DNA from: Candidatus Adlerbacteria bacterium
GTDB lineage: Bacteria > Patescibacteriota > Minisyncoccia > Phycocordibacterales > SBAW01
DNA length: 6,164 nucleotides
NCBI GenBank assembly: GCA_903840375.1
Contig: CAIMFR010000017.1
Coordinates: 1 to 6,164, forward strand
Reading direction: 5' to 3'
Shown here: piece after piece, positions 5,860 to 6,164 of the stretch
Layout: each line of letters opens with the position of its first letter
How positions within the stretch are numbered: position 1 is the first letter of the stretch
Program-made: the position numbers and the translations under genes
Notes under the pieces: generated by a model
Databases searched by the model: none
Told to the model about the DNA's origin: nothing
What the model saw: only the letters and a program-made list of their open reading frames with translations

Positions 5860-5931
5860 GGGCGTGTAGCTCAATGGTAGAGCAGACGACTTATACTCGT
5901 CCGGTTGTAGGTTCAAGTCCTACCGCGCCCA
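5860..5931 (+). tRNA. tRNA-Ile with anticodon UAU
   Basis: A full 72-base cloverleaf can be drawn. The acceptor is GGGCGTG/CGCGCCC (5860-5866 with 5924-5930, one G-U). The D stem is GCTC/GAGC (5869-5872, 5880-5883) with GG in the loop. The anticodon stem is GACGA/TCGTC (5885-5889, 5897-5901). The variable region has five bases, and the T arm is GTAGG-TTCAAGT-CCTAC (5907-5923). The discriminator A is 5931 and CCA is not encoded. The anticodon loop CTTATAC gives UAU at 5892-5894, which reads AUA. Most bacteria read AUA with a CAU tRNA whose C34 is changed to lysidine by TilS. A UAU tRNA is uncommon and is known from lineages that have lost that system. No clear promoter is visible; TAGAGT at 5842-5847 is a weak -10 candidate. 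The gene is divergent from pyrD. Confidence 0.93.
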
Positions 5932-6022
5932 CAAAAAATATTACTCAAAATGCGTGGTCTGTGCTCGCGCTGTTACTGTTCTTGCCAGGAGCGGATGCTG
6001 TGCAAGGTTTTCATCTTTTTTT

Positions 6023-6164
6023 ATGAGTGCTATTGCTGCTTACCCTGATTATTCTTCATCAATAAATCATGTTCCTGCCGTTCCTGAAACCTATAACTAT
6101 CGGGTGGTGCGCCAGTTCGCCATCATGACGGTGGTGTGGGGCATTGTGGGAATGTTGGTGGGCG
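6023..6164 (+). CDS. ccoN: cbb3-type cytochrome c oxidase subunit I, N-terminal part (cut by the right edge)
   Basis: Only 47 codons are visible. After a variable, polar N terminus the protein reads YNYRVVRQFAIMTVVWGIVGMLVG, which I recognise as the start of the first membrane helix of CcoN, the heme-copper catalytic subunit of cbb3 oxidases (typically YNYKVVRQFAIMTVVWGIVGM in gammaproteobacteria). These enzymes reduce oxygen with high affinity at the cytoplasmic membrane. The ATG at 6023 follows a T-rich stretch without a clear Shine-Dalgarno sequence or promoter, and I see no FNR/ANR-type palindrome in 5932-6022. The heme and copper ligands would lie beyond the window, so activity cannot be judged. 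A respiratory oxidase is unexpected next to CPR-type genes; transfer or an assembly join are both possible. Confidence 0.78.
   Translation, partial: MSAIAAYPDYSSSINHVPAVPETYNYRVVRQFAIMTVVWGIVGMLVG

Noticed and set aside
5961..6026. Hydrophobic 21-codon frame (GTG start) overlapping the ccoN ATG by ATGA, and a Cys-rich 32-codon frame from an ATG at 5950
   Set aside because: No ribosome-binding site, promoter or recognisable sequence supports either. A coupled leader peptide is possible, but the overlap may be chance.

Overview
The window looks like a chromosomal segment of a candidate-phyla-radiation bacterium, most likely Parcubacteria/Patescibacteria. That is an inference from the wording of the FtsH and SmpB proteins (for example the FtsH zinc region with TTGPSND and its flanks), the apparently leaderless genes and the roughly 50% GC; no database search was possible. 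TGA is used as a stop (smpB and the small ORF), so the recoded TGA=Gly code of some CPR lineages does not apply.

Layout. (1) 2-1039, plus: the C-terminal part of a large serine recombinase, cut by the left window edge. Its reading frame runs into the 3' end of ssrA, as expected for an element integrated in the tmRNA gene. (2) 957-1932, minus: smpB followed by ssrA, the two parts of the trans-translation ribosome-rescue system. Nearly the whole tmRNA fold can be drawn by hand: acceptor, T arm, helix 2, four pseudoknots and a 22-residue tag. An approximately 120-bp inverted-repeat element sits between the two genes. (3) 1972-2140, plus: a possible 41-residue Cys/membrane microprotein, ending just before a strong terminator and divergent from smpB. 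(4) 2165-2616, plus: a type II toxin-antitoxin pair with a RelE/YafQ-like toxin. (5) 2673-4631, plus: ftsH, the membrane AAA+ zinc protease. (6) 4681-5775, minus: pyrD, a class 2 (quinone-type) dihydroorotate dehydrogenase, convergent with ftsH across a terminator. (7) 5860-5931, plus: a tRNA-Ile with anticodon UAU, an unusual way to read AUA. (8) 6023 to the right edge, plus: the start of a gene that reads as ccoN, the catalytic subunit of a cbb3 cytochrome oxidase, which is surprising beside CPR-type genes.

Functional links: SmpB, tmRNA and FtsH all belong to protein quality control (FtsH is known to degrade some tmRNA-tagged proteins in other bacteria). PyrD class 2 needs quinone, and a cbb3 oxidase would be a possible route for electrons beyond the quinone pool. 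No gap between genes exceeds 300 bases.

The most notable points are the recombinase/ssrA junction, the unusual tmRNA tag (A8 run at the resume codon, an internal hairpin, a -FARA end), the inverted-repeat element in the smpB-ssrA spacer, the tRNA-Ile(UAU), three genes with promoters that leave little or no 5' leader, and the ccoN start.
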